From Synechococcales cyanobacterium CNB (lineage in GTDB: Bacteria; Planctomycetota; Phycisphaerae; Phycisphaerales; UBA1924): a DNA stretch of 64,000 bases. The notes beneath the pieces were generated by a model, which had not been told where the DNA came from, did no database searches, and worked only from the letters and a program-made list of their open reading frames with translations. Positions 33,337 to 43,800 of this stretch are shown one piece after another; the stretch's first letter is position 1; every line of letters begins with the position of its first letter. Where the stretch lies: positions 62,001-126,000 of the forward strand of contig SZOZ01000010.1 of assembly GCA_030263455.1 (NCBI GenBank), read 5' to 3'. The position numbers and the translations under genes were made by a program.

Positions 33337-33957
33337 TCAGCGACGACGACGCGCCGCAACCAGCCCGCCCAGGCCCATCAGCGCCAGCGCGCCGGGGGCC
33401 GGGACCATGTGAACCGCGAACGCCATCTGCGGCGTCAGGTTCTGCCCGTCGAAGAACATCCCGGCCGGGTCGTTGGAGTACCAGAAGGTGCCGTTGTCGT
33501 TGTAGACCGAGTTCTGCGTGTGGCCGCCCGTCTGGTACCCGCCGCCGCCGCCCTCGCTCACCACCGTGGCGATGAACCAGTAGCGGTTCCCGGGCACGAG
33601 GTTCGCGCTGAACGCCGCCGGAGCCTCGTGGTAGTCCAGGTTCGGCGTCACCGCCGGATGGATCGAGCCGGTGCTCGCCAGCACGTCGTTCGGGTTCGGC
33701 CCGAAGCCGCCCGTGTCGCCCCACACCTCGAAGCGGATGTTCTGCGTGCCGCCCCAGATCAGGCTCAGCCACGTCCCCATCCGATCGACCTTCGTGTCCG
33801 TCCCCGTCAGCACGAAGTCGCTGGCGTAGACGTACGTGCCGAAGTCGCCATCGATCGGGTGCCACCACGGCCCGATGTCCGGGGGCTTCACGATGCTGGT
33901 GGCCGCCGCGCTGGTCGCGAGACCAGCGAGCGCTGCAAGAGCGATCATCTTCTTCAT
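33337..33957 (-). CDS. PEP-CTERM-like secreted protein
   Basis: The protein has 206 aa. A signal peptide (KKMIALAALAGLATSAAAT) is followed by a beta-rich domain and the C-terminal sorting signal VPAPGALALMGLGGLVAARRRR (hydrophobic helix after P-A-P, ending in four Arg). Such proteins are exported and processed by exosortase in many bacteria. The ATG at 33957 has GGGAGA upstream on the minus strand. The gene stands alone, with its own terminator. The function is unknown. Confidence 0.8.
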   Translation of the reverse strand: MKKMIALAALAGLATSAAATSIVKPPDIGPWWHPIDGDFGTYVYASDFVLTGTDTKVDRMGTWLSLIWGGTQNIRFEVWGDTGGFGPNPNDVLASTGSIHPAVTPNLDYHEAPAAFSANLVPGNRYWFIATVVSEGGGGGYQTGGHTQNSVYNDNGTFWYSNDPAGMFFDGQNLTPQMAFAVHMVPAPGALALMGLGGLVAARRRR

Positions 33958-34353
33958 AGGACTGTCTCCCTCTATTGCCTCGAACACGGACTATGACGCC
34001 GTGACCAAGGGGTTGACGACGGACACCCGTCGCCGAGGCCACTCGGTTCCCCCGCGACCGGCCTCTGTTGGCCGCGGTTCGGCACGACACGCGTGCTTAA
34101 CGCCCCTTCCGGGACGAACACATGACCTGTCGCTGAAGTGCTGTCACTCTCTCCAACCCGACCGGTGTTCCGTCAGCCCGTCTTCCCCATCTCCACCTTG
34201 CCTCACACCCACGATCGTACTGCACCCGGCCGGCCCCACGAAACCGAATCCGGCCAGCCCGAGCAAAACGGGGGAAACCGTTCCTCGGATTGCCCCTCAC
34301 CCCGACCGAGGACCGCGTCCAAAAATGCCGAACAAAACGCAACCACCGCGCGA
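33958..34353. other. Intergenic region of about 400 bases
   Basis: It holds the upstream region of the minus-strand PEP-CTERM gene. Frames of 88 to 296 codons exist on both strands but lack ribosome sites, family features and sensible composition. I see no RNA gene or riboswitch that I can support. Confidence 0.4.
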
Positions 34354-34476
34354 TCAACCCTTCGGCTTGCGCTCGCCGGATTTCACAACCACCACCCACT
34401 TTGACTTCCAGACACGGGTCTTCCCCCGGCGACGACCCGTCGGCCACTTCACTTTCCGGCGAACTGGTTCGCTCAT
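34354..34476 (-). CDS. Small highly basic protein
   Basis: The protein has 40 aa with 17 Lys/Arg residues: MSEPVRRKVKWPTGRRRGK, then TRVWKSKWVVVVKSGERKPKG. The ATG at 34476 has a perfect AGGAGG six bases upstream on the minus strand (complement of 34482-34488). Such composition is typical of small ribosome- or nucleic-acid-binding proteins. I recognise no family. The strong ribosome site is the main reason to call it. Confidence 0.5.
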   Translation of the reverse strand: MSEPVRRKVKWPTGRRRGKTRVWKSKWVVVVKSGERKPKG

Positions 34477-34735
34477 CCTGATCCTCCTGACCCCAGCTTT
34501 CTGTTCGGGGGGTTCGGAATCATCCGCCCACACGACGCACATGTCCACCTGCACCGCCCGCCCCGACCCGCCCCGGCATCGGCGACCCCGGATTGGCATG
34601 GCGGTATACACGGGGTCTTCGACCTCCCGTCCCAAACCCGGCCTTCCCTCCTCTCCTTGGCGGGAGCGCGTGCATAAATTGGGTTCCCCGGCTTTGGGAG
34701 GCACGGGGGACGGACGATGCAGTTGATCGGCGGCC

Positions 34736-34750
34736 GGATGCAACGCATCC
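34736..34750 (+). other. Small hairpin in the leader of the gene at 34769
   Basis: GGATGC-AAC-GCATCC, a perfect six-base stem just upstream of the GGAG ribosome site. It may affect translation; it may also be chance. Confidence 0.25.
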
Positions 34751-34768
34751 CCCCGCGGAGACCGTGCC

Positions 34769-35851
34769 ATGCGACAGGTTGCCTCGATCTTCCTTGTTCT
34801 CACCCTGACCGGCGCGACCGGACTCGCCCAGGTTGCTCCCCCTCCGCCGACCCAGCCGGAGGAGCGACCCGCTGTCGAGCCGCCCGCCCCGCCGGTCCGC
34901 AGCCATCCCGTCGAAGAACGCCCGCCTCGCCCCACCGTCACCCGCGCGCCGAGCGTGGACTTCGACCCGATCGCCGTGCCCGGACCCGACGGCCGCATCA
35001 TCCGCATCGATGAGCCGCTCGAATACGCCGCGCTCGCCCACAACCCGCTCATCGGCTTCGCGTCCCTCGCGCGCATGGCCCCCGCGCTCTACGAGAGACG
35101 GCTGAACGTCGAGAACCTCGTGATCGACAAGCTCGACATGCTCGAACAACTCGAGCCCGGCGGCCTGATCGACACCGTCAGGCTCGGCGGCGACCAGATC
35201 GAAGCCGCCGGCACGCTCACCAAGGTGATGACCGCCATCCAGACGATCAACAGCGACGGCCTGCTCGTCCAGTACCTCGAGCGCAGGGGCATGATGGGAC
35301 GACAGGCCGTCGCCCTCAACCAGCGCATCCAGAACGACTACCAGTCCAAGGTCATCGCCGAAATCCAGGCCACCCCACCCGTCGACGGCGCGGCCGAGCC
35401 GATGGACCTGCTCACGCGCCAGGCGCTCTACGACTCCGTCTCCGAGGTCATGTACTGGCGCAAGCGCCTCTTCCTCGAGGCCGCCGACAACCTCGACACC
35501 GCCCTCGCCGGCATCGACCTCTCGGCGGACGTCCGCGCTCAGATCGAGACGCTCAGCGCCTCCCTCGACGCCGAGAACGACACCGACAAGCGCGTCGAAC
35601 TCATGAAGCGCATCCTCGTGCTCCTCGCGCCCGAGCAGCGCAAGGCCGCCCTCCGAGCCGTCGTCGCGGCCCGCCCGCCCGTTGACACCGCCCACCTCGT
35701 CGCCGCGCCGGGGCCGACCGACGCCATGATGCCCCTCACCACCGAGGTCCGCCACGAGATCGTGTGGTCCATCCTCGAAGGACAGCCCTACGACATCTCG
35801 CCGTTCATCGAGAACGTCCCCGAGAACGCGCCCCGACGCAGAGTGAACTGA
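34769..35851 (+). CDS. Secreted protein of unknown function
   Basis: The protein has 360 aa. A signal peptide (QVASIFLVLTLTGATGLAQ) precedes a Pro-rich linker (residues ~22-65) and an alpha-helical domain (~80-345) with no membrane segments. The sequence VDFDPIAVPGPDGRIIRIDEP opens the folded part. No motif allows a functional call. It is convergent with lysS, with 12 bases between the stop codons. Confidence 0.68.
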   Translation: MRQVASIFLVLTLTGATGLAQVAPPPPTQPEERPAVEPPAPPVRSHPVEERPPRPTVTRAPSVDFDPIAVPGPDGRIIRIDEPLEYAALAHNPLIGFASLARMAPALYERRLNVENLVIDKLDMLEQLEPGGLIDTVRLGGDQIEAAGTLTKVMTAIQTINSDGLLVQYLERRGMMGRQAVALNQRIQNDYQSKVIAEIQATPPVDGAAEPMDLLTRQALYDSVSEVMYWRKRLFLEAADNLDTALAGIDLSADVRAQIETLSASLDAENDTDKRVELMKRILVLLAPEQRKAALRAVVAARPPVDTAHLVAAPGPTDAMMPLTTEVRHEIVWSILEGQPYDISPFIENVPENAPRRRVN

Positions 35852-35863
35852 ACGCCGCCACCC

Positions 35864-37468
<1,605 letters not shown>

Positions 37469-37474
37469 GCGGGG

Positions 37475-37480
37475 ATGCTA
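37475..37480 (-). promoter_or_regulatory. -10 box TAGCAT of a leaderless promoter (lysS)
   Basis: On the minus strand TAGCAT, six bases and then GTG at 37468. Confidence 0.45.
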
Positions 37481-37492
37481 CGCCGACGCCCC

Positions 37493-37954
37493 TCATCGGC
37501 GAGCGGGCGCGGAAATGCGCAGGCTCGTTCCCGTGTCGCACAGCGGACGCTGCGCCACGTTCGAGTCGCTCACCACGTCCTGCAGCGTCACCCCGCCGTA
37601 TATCTTGATCAGCGCCTCCGCCGCCGCGTCGATGCGCCGGTGCAGCGGGCACAGGTTCGGCCCGTGCGTCTCCAGACCCAGCGGGCAGGTACGGATACGC
37701 TCCACCCGGCTGATCGCGTTGATCACGTCCAGCAGCCGGATCGACGCCGGCGACCTCGCCAGCCGGTACCCCCCGCCCACCCCGCGCCGACCGACAATCA
37801 GGTCCGCGCTCGCCAGCTCCTGCAGCACCTTCGCCAGGTAGTTCGGCGGCACCTTCGTCAGCCTCGCCAACTCCGTCGTCGGCACCATCGACTCCGGCTG
37901 GTACGCCAGACACGCCATCGCCCGCAGTGCATACTCCGTCGTCTGGTTGAACAT
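37493..37954 (-). CDS. Rrf2 family transcriptional regulator
   Basis: The protein has 153 aa, standard for Rrf2. The winged helix lies at ~1-80 (MFNQTTEYALRAM, LAKVLQELASADLIVGRRGVGGGYRLAR). Two Cys lie in RTCPLGLETHGPNLCPLH and a third near the C terminus (RPLCDTG); the spacing differs from the three-Cys IscR/NsrR cluster, so [2Fe-2S] binding is possible but not certain. No Fe-S operon follows; the next gene is lysS, with 24 bases between. It has a consensus TATAAT promoter on the minus strand at 37984-37989. Confidence 0.9.
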   Translation of the reverse strand: MFNQTTEYALRAMACLAYQPESMVPTTELARLTKVPPNYLAKVLQELASADLIVGRRGVGGGYRLARSPASIRLLDVINAISRVERIRTCPLGLETHGPNLCPLHRRIDAAAEALIKIYGGVTLQDVVSDSNVAQRPLCDTGTSLRISAPARR

Positions 37955-37983
37955 CGGGGAAGGCTCCGGGGCCGTGATTGGGG

Positions 37984-37989
37984 ATTATA
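37984..37989 (-). promoter_or_regulatory. TATAAT promoter of the Rrf2 gene
   Basis: On the minus strand TATAAT lies about 30 bases before the ATG at 37954, with a GGAG ribosome site in between. It is in an AT-rich patch shared with the divergent carboxypeptidase gene. Confidence 0.55.
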
Positions 37990-38108
37990 GCATCTACAAG
38001 CGGTTTATACGGGTTCGGGTCGGTGTGCGCCCCTCCCACGCCTCGGTTTTCGCTGGTGAACGCCCACACCCGCCGGTACGCTGACCCTCGCGGGGGAGGA
38101 GGTGCGTC

Positions 38109-39524
38109 GTGCGCCGGATCGCGACCGCAATCACACTTGTGCTCGGTTCGGGCATCGCGGCGGCACAGCCTCTCGCCACCGGCCCCGTCGCCCGCATCGA
38201 CGGACACAAAGTCGTGCGCCTGGACATCCGCGGCCCGGCCGACCTGCGCTTCATGGAGGCCATCGGCGCGGACCAGTGGTCCCACGGCATCCGCCCCGGC
38301 GTGCCCACCGACTTCATGGTCTCACCCGATGCCCTCGCCGCCATCGACCAGGCAGGTCTGCGCTACCGCGTCGTCGTCCACGACGTCCAGTCGCTCATCG
38401 ACGCCGAGAACGAGCGCCTGCGCCGCGGCGGTGAGGGGGGCAAACGCGCCTGGTTCGACGACTTCCGAACCCTCGCCGAGATCGACGCCTACATGGGCGC
38501 ACTCGCCGCCCAGCGGCCCGACATCGCCTCCGTCTTCAACGTCGGCCTCTCCATCGAAGGACGCACCATCCGCGCCCTGCGCATCGCCAACGACGCCTTC
38601 GGCGATCTCGCCTGCAAGCCCACCATCCTCTTCAACGCCTGCCAGCACTCGCGCGAGTGGATCAGCCCGATGGTCGCCATGTACGCCGCCGACAGGCTCG
38701 TCGCCGCCCACGGCGCCGACCCCGACCTCACCGCCCTCATCGACCGCGCCGAGATCATCTTCATCCCCGTCGTGAACCCCGACGGATACCACTACACCTG
38801 GACCACCAACCGCCTCTGGCGCAAGAACCGGCGCAACAACGGCAACGGCACCTTCGGCGTGGACCTCAACCGCAACTGGGGCGTCGGCTGGGGGCTGAAC
38901 AGCGGCTCGTCGGGGAGCGGGTCGAGCGAGACCTACCGCGGCACCGCCCCGTTCTCCGAGCCGGAGACCGACGTGGTGCGCGCGCTCGCCGAGTCGCGCC
39001 CGAGGCTGGCCGCGCATGTGGACCTGCACTCCTACGGCCAGCTGCTGCTCGCGCCGTGGGGCTACACCGCCGACCTGCCGCCGGGGCACGCGACGTTCCA
39101 GATGCTCGGCGCGGAGATGCAGCAGATCATCAAGAGCGTCCACAACCGCACGTACGTCCACGGCCCGACCTACACCGTGCTGTACCCCATCTCCGGCGGC
39201 GCGACCGACTGGTTCTGGGGCGACCGCGACGCCCACAGCTTCCTCTTCGAACTCCGCGGCAGCGGCTTCATCCTGCCCCCGGAGGAGATCATCCCCAACG
39301 GCGAGGAGATCCTGCCCGCGCTCGTGCATCTTGCCGCGTGGGCGCGCGAGGGCGCGAGGCCGCCCGCCGACTTCAACGACGACGCGAGCGTGAACACGCT
39401 GGACGTGCTCGCGTTCCTCAACGCCTGGGTGGCGCAGGACGATTCGGCGGACATGAACGGCGACGGCACGATCGACTCGCTGGACGTTCTGGCGTTTCTC
39501 AACGCCTGGGCGGGAGGGTGCTGA
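38109..39524 (+). CDS. Secreted M14 zinc carboxypeptidase with GC-type dockerin tail
   Basis: The protein has 471 aa. A signal peptide (~1-20) is followed by a carboxypeptidase A-like domain (~110-420). Zinc ligands are His and Glu in CQHSREW near residue 180 and His in HVDLHSY near 302; the catalytic Glu is in FLFELRG near 380. The C terminus has two dockerin-like loops (DFNDDASVNTLDVLAFLNAW and DMNGDGTIDSLDVLAFLNAW) and ends in Gly-Cys. It would trim C-terminal residues from peptides outside the cytoplasm. The start is GTG 38109 with a GGAGGAGG site. Confidence 0.9.
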   Translation: MRRIATAITLVLGSGIAAAQPLATGPVARIDGHKVVRLDIRGPADLRFMEAIGADQWSHGIRPGVPTDFMVSPDALAAIDQAGLRYRVVVHDVQSLIDAENERLRRGGEGGKRAWFDDFRTLAEIDAYMGALAAQRPDIASVFNVGLSIEGRTIRALRIANDAFGDLACKPTILFNACQHSREWISPMVAMYAADRLVAAHGADPDLTALIDRAEIIFIPVVNPDGYHYTWTTNRLWRKNRRNNGNGTFGVDLNRNWGVGWGLNSGSSGSGSSETYRGTAPFSEPETDVVRALAESRPRLAAHVDLHSYGQLLLAPWGYTADLPPGHATFQMLGAEMQQIIKSVHNRTYVHGPTYTVLYPISGGATDWFWGDRDAHSFLFELRGSGFILPPEEIIPNGEEILPALVHLAAWAREGARPPADFNDDASVNTLDVLAFLNAWVAQDDSADMNGDGTIDSLDVLAFLNAWAGGC

Positions 39525-39769
39525 CCTTCCTCCGCACCTGCTGACCGGCACCCTGTACGCCTTGGGAGTTCACGCCACCCCCGGGGGGAGTGGCGCGCGG
39601 GGGCCGTCTGCCCGAGAATCTGTGTGCAATCCGGCTCGGACGTGCAAGAAGACCGGGGCGTGCGCCAAGTCCCGGGTGTCCGGCCCGTCGTCGCGTGGAT
39701 GGCGGGAGGCGGAGACCCCACGCGGGATTGGCCCGCTCGTGCGCGCACAGTCAAGGCAGGAGAAGCATC

Positions 39770-40372
39770 ATGCTGAGCAAGACGTTCGGGATCGCGGTCG
39801 CATCGGCCCTCGGCGCGTTCGGCGCGGCGGCCGTCGGACAGACGATGACGTTCTATTGGAGTCCGAACCGCATCACCATCAGTCCGGCGAACCCGTCCGG
39901 CACCTCCTGGCTCCTGGCGACGTGGAACACGAACGGTCCGCCCGAGGTCGGCTTCGCCCAGGACCTTCTGGATGTTCTCGCCACGAACTTCGACGGCACG
40001 ACCGACTCCGTCGTCTGGACGCCGAACCCTACGATCAGTGCGTACACCAACGGCTTCGGCTCTCCGCAGCCTAACGGCGACGTCATCGACATCGACCTGT
40101 TCCAGTTGCCTCCGTTCTATAACCCGTACTTCGATGCAACCCACCCGCTCGTCCTCGGCGCGTTGACGTTCAGCACCGTCGGCTTCACGCCTCGGACGAT
40201 CATGTTCAAGGACCAGAACCATCGGAATACGGCTGTCTATGCCGACGACTTCGGCACGCTCCTCTACCTCGTGCCCATCGACCCCGGCGTGGATTTCATC
40301 GTCGTGCCCACGCCCGGCACGCTTGCCACTCTCGGTCTGGCCCTCGGCGTCGCGGCACGCAGGCGACGCTGA
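39770..40372 (+). CDS. PEP-CTERM-like secreted protein
   Basis: The protein has 200 aa. A signal peptide (FGIAVASALGAFGAAAVGQ) is followed by a beta-rich domain and the C-terminal VVPTPGTLATLGLALGVAARRRR. It shares the sorting-signal architecture of the proteins at 29908 and 33337, but the mature domains are not obviously related. The ATG at 39770 has AGGAGA at 39758-39763. The preceding 245 bases hold no gene that I can support. Confidence 0.78.
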   Translation: MLSKTFGIAVASALGAFGAAAVGQTMTFYWSPNRITISPANPSGTSWLLATWNTNGPPEVGFAQDLLDVLATNFDGTTDSVVWTPNPTISAYTNGFGSPQPNGDVIDIDLFQLPPFYNPYFDATHPLVLGALTFSTVGFTPRTIMFKDQNHRNTAVYADDFGTLLYLVPIDPGVDFIVVPTPGTLATLGLALGVAARRRR

Positions 40373-40513
40373 CGTGAGAATGAGACGAGCCGCTCACGCC
40401 GGCTCGCGGAGCCGTATAGGCGACCTGCCGCGTCGGCAATCTGATGCCCAGAGTGAACGTCTGCTCACGGCTGCTGCTCGTGCGCGACGCTTCTCACACG
40501 GGCGCCTTGTTGG

Positions 40514-40519
40514 TATACT
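40514..40519 (+). promoter_or_regulatory. -10 box TATACT upstream of the DUF1579-like gene
   Basis: TATACT predicts a start near 40526 and a leader of ~54 bases to the ATG at 40580. Confidence 0.4.
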
Positions 40520-40579
40520 CTGTTGTGCTTCCTCCGCGCTCGCAACGGCGCCCGCCCAAGGTCTTCGGTGAGTAACGCC

Positions 40580-41290
40580 ATGCGAAGACGGTCGCTCATC
40601 TTCCATGCCGGCGCGCTCTGCCTCGCCGCCGCGTCGGCGTCCGGGCAATCAGCGCCCGACGCGCGCCCCCTCGCGGAGAACCCGACACCCGCCGTCGGGA
40701 TTGCGCGGTTCGCGCGGGGGGGGTTGGACACCTCCGGCCCCGCGAGCAAGCACGAGTTCCTCGCGCAGCACATCGGCGAGTGGACCGGCACGCTGCGCAC
40801 ATGGCCAAGGCCCGGCTCGCCGCCCGTCGAGAGCGAGTGCACGATGACCGTCTCGTCGATGCTCGAAGGCCGCTTCATCCGCGTGGAGACCTCGGCCGAA
40901 ATCCCCGGCGTCGGTCCCTTCTTCGGCCTCGGTGTCCACGGCTTCGACAACTCCACGCAACGTTTCCAGGGGTCGTGGATCGACTCGCTCCATGCCGGCG
41001 TGCTCTCGGGGACCGGCGAACTCGACGCCGACGCGGGCACGCTCGCCTGGACGATCACTTTCCTCTCCCCGCTGACGAAGCAGCCGACGACGCTCCGCAG
41101 GATCGAACGGCGCACCGGCAAGGACGCCATGTCCATCGAGTTCATCGAGACGGACCCCGCGAGCGGCGCGGAGCGGCGGTCCATCGAGATGACGCTCACA
41201 CGCGAGCCGATGAAAGGCCCCGCCGGACGATGCGCCGTGGTCCCGACAGCCGTCCGCGCGCCGAAAGAACAGCCCGCGCTGCCGGACTGA
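40580..41290 (+). CDS. Secreted DUF1579-like protein
   Basis: The protein has 236 aa. A signal peptide (LIFHAGALCLAAASASGQ) is followed by a ~150-residue beta-barrel-like domain: HIGEWTGTLRTW, MLEGRFIRVE, GVHGFDNSTQRFQGSWIDS and GTGELD, the pattern of DUF1579 proteins. No enzymatic function is established for the family. It is a single gene with its own promoter. Confidence 0.75.
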   Translation: MRRRSLIFHAGALCLAAASASGQSAPDARPLAENPTPAVGIARFARGGLDTSGPASKHEFLAQHIGEWTGTLRTWPRPGSPPVESECTMTVSSMLEGRFIRVETSAEIPGVGPFFGLGVHGFDNSTQRFQGSWIDSLHAGVLSGTGELDADAGTLAWTITFLSPLTKQPTTLRRIERRTGKDAMSIEFIETDPASGAERRSIEMTLTREPMKGPAGRCAVVPTAVRAPKEQPALPD

Positions 41291-41514
41291 TATGGAGTGT
41301 GTGAAGTCCCTGCGCGTTGAGGAGGAGGGGGAGGGGCGAAGCCGCCGCAGAGGGGCCGGGATGGCAGCTGCGGCGAGTAAGAGTGGTGTTTGTTTGGTCT
41401 CTAGAACAGCATACGGGATGGGAGAGGAAGTCAAAGAGGGAATGTGAAGAGGGCGGGGCATTGGCGTACGGGGATGGGAGATGGTGAAGAAAAGGTGAAC
41501 AGTGCGAACGGGGT

Positions 41515-41546
41515 GGGGAAAGCGTGTCAGGGGGAAAGCGTGTCAG
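41515..41546 (+). repeat. Tandem 16-bp repeat just upstream of a promoter
   Basis: GGGGAAAGCGTGTCAG occurs twice without a gap (41515-41530 and 41531-41546), ending five bases before the -35 element at 41552. Its position fits binding by an activator. Confidence 0.6.
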
Positions 41547-41551
41547 GAAGG

Positions 41552-41580
41552 TTGAGTGGTCCGTCAGAAGCCAGTACACT
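41552..41580 (+). promoter_or_regulatory. Promoter TTGAGT, 17 bp, TACACT
   Basis: TTGAGT at 41552-41557, a 17-base spacer and TACACT at 41575-41580, then seven bases and ATG at 41588, so the leader is about one base. The 260 bases before it hold only purine-rich sequence and the tandem repeat. Confidence 0.55.
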
Positions 41581-41587
41581 CCACGGG

Positions 41588-42808
41588 ATGGTGGGGAATC
41601 GTTGTCTAGTCAGGAAGCGGCGGGGCCGCTTGGCCGACCCCTTTGACATCGTTAAGGCCCTCGATGCCGTGCCGTTGTGTCGGGTTGCTTGCGCGCTGAT
41701 CGCGGGTCTTGTGTGGTCTTGTTCTTCGACACTTGCGGCCCCATTGCAGCCGCTTGGCTCCGATCTTCAGACCTGGATTGTTCGTGCTGTCGAAGATGCA
41801 CGTCAGTTTCCTGCGTTCGAGTCAAACGGGATTGTGTTCGATGAGATATTTCACGCGACCATGACGCCCGAAGAGGCAGACCTCGCTGAGGCGGCGATCC
41901 GCGACTACCCTGATCACCCGAGGCGGATGGAGCTCGCGGTCGAACGGCGCCGGATCGCGTCTGGAGGAGACGTGCGTCGGTGGACAATCTGGTCCCTCGA
42001 CGAGCGAACGTGGCGCATCTGTCAGGAAACCCCGTTTCTTTCCGGAACGCCCTACATCGATCATGGGGCGCGATCAGGAATCGCGTGGCAACTGACCAAT
42101 CGCGACCTCTCAATCGTCGATTTGTCCCAGGCCCCCTCAGGACGCGCATATGGGGACAACACTGGTTCCATCCGCATGCACCTTGGCCACCTCTTGCACG
42201 GCGGCCTGCACTTTCGGCCGAGAAGCGTACCGCCTGTCGGCGATATCAAGACCGACGGAGTGCGTTGGACTGCGGTGATGAGCGACGTTACTCAGAGCGG
42301 AGCACCGATCGTCGCCGCGTTCGACGGATACTGGGACGCAGTCCACAGACGGGGCTTCGTCGAACGGCGAGTGATCGTGGAGTCGCCTTCGAGCCAGGAG
42401 GTTGGCAAGAGCACTCGGTATTCCGACTGGACTTTCGTGCCTGAAGTCAACCTGTGGATCGCCTGCCGTGTCGATCACGCCCGACCCGACGGTGTGGTGG
42501 TGGAGTCCCTGGTCTATCGCGGGGTTGTTGCTTCGACGCCCGGTGAGATCGTGCGGCTGACACAACCGCCGGACCCGCTCGGGGCCGATCCTGTTCGCGG
42601 ACCCTTGGCCTTGGCGACCTTCAGTGACTACCGATCGGACGCTATGCAGGTGACGCGGTTCCAGGACGGCGACTCGACGGTCACCCCGATCCAGGCTTCG
42701 ATCGCGGATGAGCGATCTCGCTACCGGCGCATCGGTTGGTCGATTGCCGCCGCACTGGCGGCATTACTGGTGCTGGTCAAGATCCGAAGGCGTACGGCGG
42801 CATCCTGA
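41588..42808 (+). CDS. Membrane-anchored extracytoplasmic protein, unknown
   Basis: The protein has 406 aa. A basic N terminus is followed by a hydrophobic segment (CRVACALIAGLVWSCSSTLAA, signal peptide). A ~330-residue beta-rich domain comes next, then a C-terminal membrane helix (WSIAAALAALLVLVKIRRRTAAS) with a basic stop-transfer end. The domain has no motif I recognise. Base composition is less GC-rich than in flanking genes, and it is the first of four genes in the same direction (to 44584), which suggests an acquired cluster. It has a good promoter with an upstream tandem repeat. Confidence 0.7.
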   Translation: MVGNRCLVRKRRGRLADPFDIVKALDAVPLCRVACALIAGLVWSCSSTLAAPLQPLGSDLQTWIVRAVEDARQFPAFESNGIVFDEIFHATMTPEEADLAEAAIRDYPDHPRRMELAVERRRIASGGDVRRWTIWSLDERTWRICQETPFLSGTPYIDHGARSGIAWQLTNRDLSIVDLSQAPSGRAYGDNTGSIRMHLGHLLHGGLHFRPRSVPPVGDIKTDGVRWTAVMSDVTQSGAPIVAAFDGYWDAVHRRGFVERRVIVESPSSQEVGKSTRYSDWTFVPEVNLWIACRVDHARPDGVVVESLVYRGVVASTPGEIVRLTQPPDPLGADPVRGPLALATFSDYRSDAMQVTRFQDGDSTVTPIQASIADERSRYRRIGWSIAAALAALLVLVKIRRRTAAS

Positions 42809-42826
42809 CTCCTTGACCGCCGAGAA

Positions 42827-43285
42827 ATGAAGATTCCGGTGCTTACTTCGAAACACATATCCCTCGCTAAGCTCGTCGCCGGAACATTGGCGATGGGAAC
42901 ACTCGTGATCATCCTGAGCGAGAGCCGTTCGGCAGGACAGGGAGGTGGCACGCCAGTCCCCCTTCCGTGCTGGGTCGAGTACGACGATTGCACTGTCTGT
43001 TGGCAGGCCGGGGCCAGAATCCTCTGCGGCAGCGGCTGGATTCTCTGTCCCGACCAGGTCATTGGCACTGATCCGCCCTTCAGGTCCGTTCGCGAGGCGG
43101 GTCCGAATGAGCCTGGCGAGCGGAAGAAGCGATCTGAGAATTACGGGAGTTGCACCTGGCAGCCCAGGCAGTGGTCTGAGGCCGAACAGGAGTGCGTTGA
43201 TAACGGCCCTCAGATGCAGGTGGAAAACGTCATGGGCGAGGAAACGCACAGGAATGAGTGCACAGGAGAAGTTGTCGAGGAGTGA
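42827..43285 (+). CDS. Cys-rich exported protein
   Basis: The protein has 152 aa. An uncleaved or cleaved N-terminal segment (LAKLVAGTLAMGTLVIILSES) is followed by a mature part with eight cysteines (CWVEYDDC, TVC, ILC, WILC, SC, EC, EC), an even number suited to four disulfides. No homologous family is recognised. The next gene, coupled by a GTGA overlap, encodes a MauE/DoxX-like membrane protein. MauE is needed for the disulfide-rich small subunit of methylamine dehydrogenase, so an oxidative-folding link is plausible. Confidence 0.65.
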   Translation: MKIPVLTSKHISLAKLVAGTLAMGTLVIILSESRSAGQGGGTPVPLPCWVEYDDCTVCWQAGARILCGSGWILCPDQVIGTDPPFRSVREAGPNEPGERKKRSENYGSCTWQPRQWSEAEQECVDNGPQMQVENVMGEETHRNECTGEVVEE

Positions 43286-43800
43286 ACAGGAATGGAACAA
43301 CAGCGCCCCGTCGTGACTCCGTGTGTTTCACAGAGAAGTGGAACTCGCATCGAATCGGCGCGGTCATCCGCGCGGGTGTGTCGCTTGTTATGCTTACGAC
43401 GGGCGTTCTCAAACTTGCTGACTTGCCCACGTTTATTGCCGCGCTGGAGACATGGAGGCTTTTCTCACCTGCCCTTGCGTTTCCCGTCGCGGTCGGCGTG
43501 TCAGGAACGGAAGTGCTTCTCGGTGGACTCTGGCTCATCGGCCTGAATCGCAGGGCTCTCGACTTCGCATGTGTCGGGTTTCTCGCTGTTGTATCCGCCT
43601 CATATGCACTCGAGTCGCGGCTTGGGGCTGCTCCGGGCTGCGGCTGCCTTGGCTTGCTCGCGAGATATGAGTGGGGGCGGGAGGCTGGGCGGCGCGTTCT
43701 GACGCGGAATGGCGCTGTTGGCGGCATCCTTGTTGTGGGTATGATCCTATCGATGCGCGAAAAACCGGACGCGAGACGTGGGGGGTCGTATGCACCATAG
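43282..43800 (+). CDS. MauE/DoxX-like membrane protein
   Basis: The protein has 172 aa with about four membrane helices: AVIRAGVSLVMLTTGVLKL, a second after FSPALAFPVAVGVSG, a third ending FLAVVSASYAL, and a last VGGILVVGMIL. The pattern GVLKL in helix 1 and a cytoplasmic or periplasmic APGCGCLG Cys pair (near residue 120) match MauE/DoxX-type redox-associated membrane proteins. The GTG overlaps the Cys-rich gene's stop. The Cys pair could handle disulfides in the Cys-rich partner. Confidence 0.68.
   Translation: MNRNGTTAPRRDSVCFTEKWNSHRIGAVIRAGVSLVMLTTGVLKLADLPTFIAALETWRLFSPALAFPVAVGVSGTEVLLGGLWLIGLNRRALDFACVGFLAVVSASYALESRLGAAPGCGCLGLLARYEWGREAGRRVLTRNGAVGGILVVGMILSMREKPDARRGGSYAP

Noticed and set aside
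33836-34726. Long frames in the 34-kb intergenic region on both strands
   Set aside because: No start signals, no domains and Pro/Arg-rich composition; only the 40-residue gene at 34354 has a proper ribosome site.
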